From Bacteroidales bacterium (GTDB lineage: Bacteria; Bacteroidota; Bacteroidia; Bacteroidales; UBA1715): 42,980 nucleotides of DNA. The position numbers and the translations under genes were made by a program. A model generated the notes under the pieces. That model was not told the DNA's origin. It saw only the letters and a program-made list of their open reading frames with translations, and made no database searches. Positions 42,915 through 42,980 of the stretch are shown here, piece after piece. Where the stretch lies: contig JAGCOW010000077.1 in NCBI GenBank assembly GCA_017642535.1, positions 1-42,980 on the forward strand, read 5' to 3'. The stretch's first letter is position 1. Each line of letters begins with the position of its first letter.

Positions 42915-42980
42915 ATGAGTAAAAATCTGCTTTCATTGTGGAGGGAAAAATGTAATCAAGAAAGGGTTACAAGGTGCCAA
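42915..42980 (+). CDS. Possible start of a gene running off the window
   Basis: An ATG at 42915 opens a frame that stays open for 22 codons to the edge (MSKNLLSLWREKCNQERVTR). TATATTTA, a near-consensus -7 element, lies upstream near 42889. Too little is seen to name it. The region 42831-42914 holds no feature I can support. Confidence 0.2.
   Translation, partial: MSKNLLSLWREKCNQERVTRCQ

Overview
The window is a chromosomal segment of a Bacteroidales-type bacterium (phylum Bacteroidota). The evidence is the repeated TAnnTTTG promoter -7 element a short distance upstream of starts with no Shine-Dalgarno sequence, type IX secretion (T9SS) sorting domains on three surface proteins, a TonB receptor/DUF4249 lipoprotein pair, BspA-type leucine-rich repeats, a PCMD-domain protein, a long SecA (about 1,109 aa) ending in a SEC-C zinc motif, and a tRNA-Glu-rpsT pair. 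Species cannot be named. Most of the window is an ordinary, densely packed chromosome rich in housekeeping genes.

Layout. 1-4274: the tail of a gliding/T9SS type B secreted protein, a lone polysaccharide ABC-transporter permease, and recG co-transcribed with a predicted outer-membrane protein. 4350-8735 is the main accessory island: a MNT/HEPN pair lying between two imperfect 62-66 bp direct repeats, then a promoter, a strongly structured leader RNA ending in a U-run directly at the start of a small XRE regulator, a FISUMP/DUF1566-like single-domain protein and a T9SS-exported 14-repeat BspA protein. 8920-13030: a four-gene operon of small lipoprotein, SAM methyltransferase, TonB receptor and DUF4249 lipoprotein. 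13129-21491: prfA, trmD, a DUF349 protein with a lipoprotein, xylulokinase, murF and thyA.

21505-32344: a large predicted pseudo-peptidase/beta-propeller/barrel protein divergent from thyA over a shared palindromic promoter, then secA, a YD-type lipoprotein, recA and a DbpA-type DEAD-box helicase. 32363-37229: a tail-anchored receiver-like protein, metA, a Mpl/MurC homologue whose ATP and catalytic motifs are all altered, tRNA-Glu, rpsT and a bile acid:sodium symporter family transporter. 37315-42980: an 11-repeat T9SS protein, a fold III PLP decarboxylase, and unexplained sequence to the edge.

The strongest candidates for something undescribed are the structured RNA-XRE-FISUMP-BspA locus (5344-8735), with nested stems plus a competing alternative pairing just before a start codon, and the apparently inactive but full-length Mpl paralogue (34369-35739). 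Intergenic regions also carry at least three families of short dispersed palindromic or AT-rich repeats. All calls rest on reading the sequence; no database search was run.
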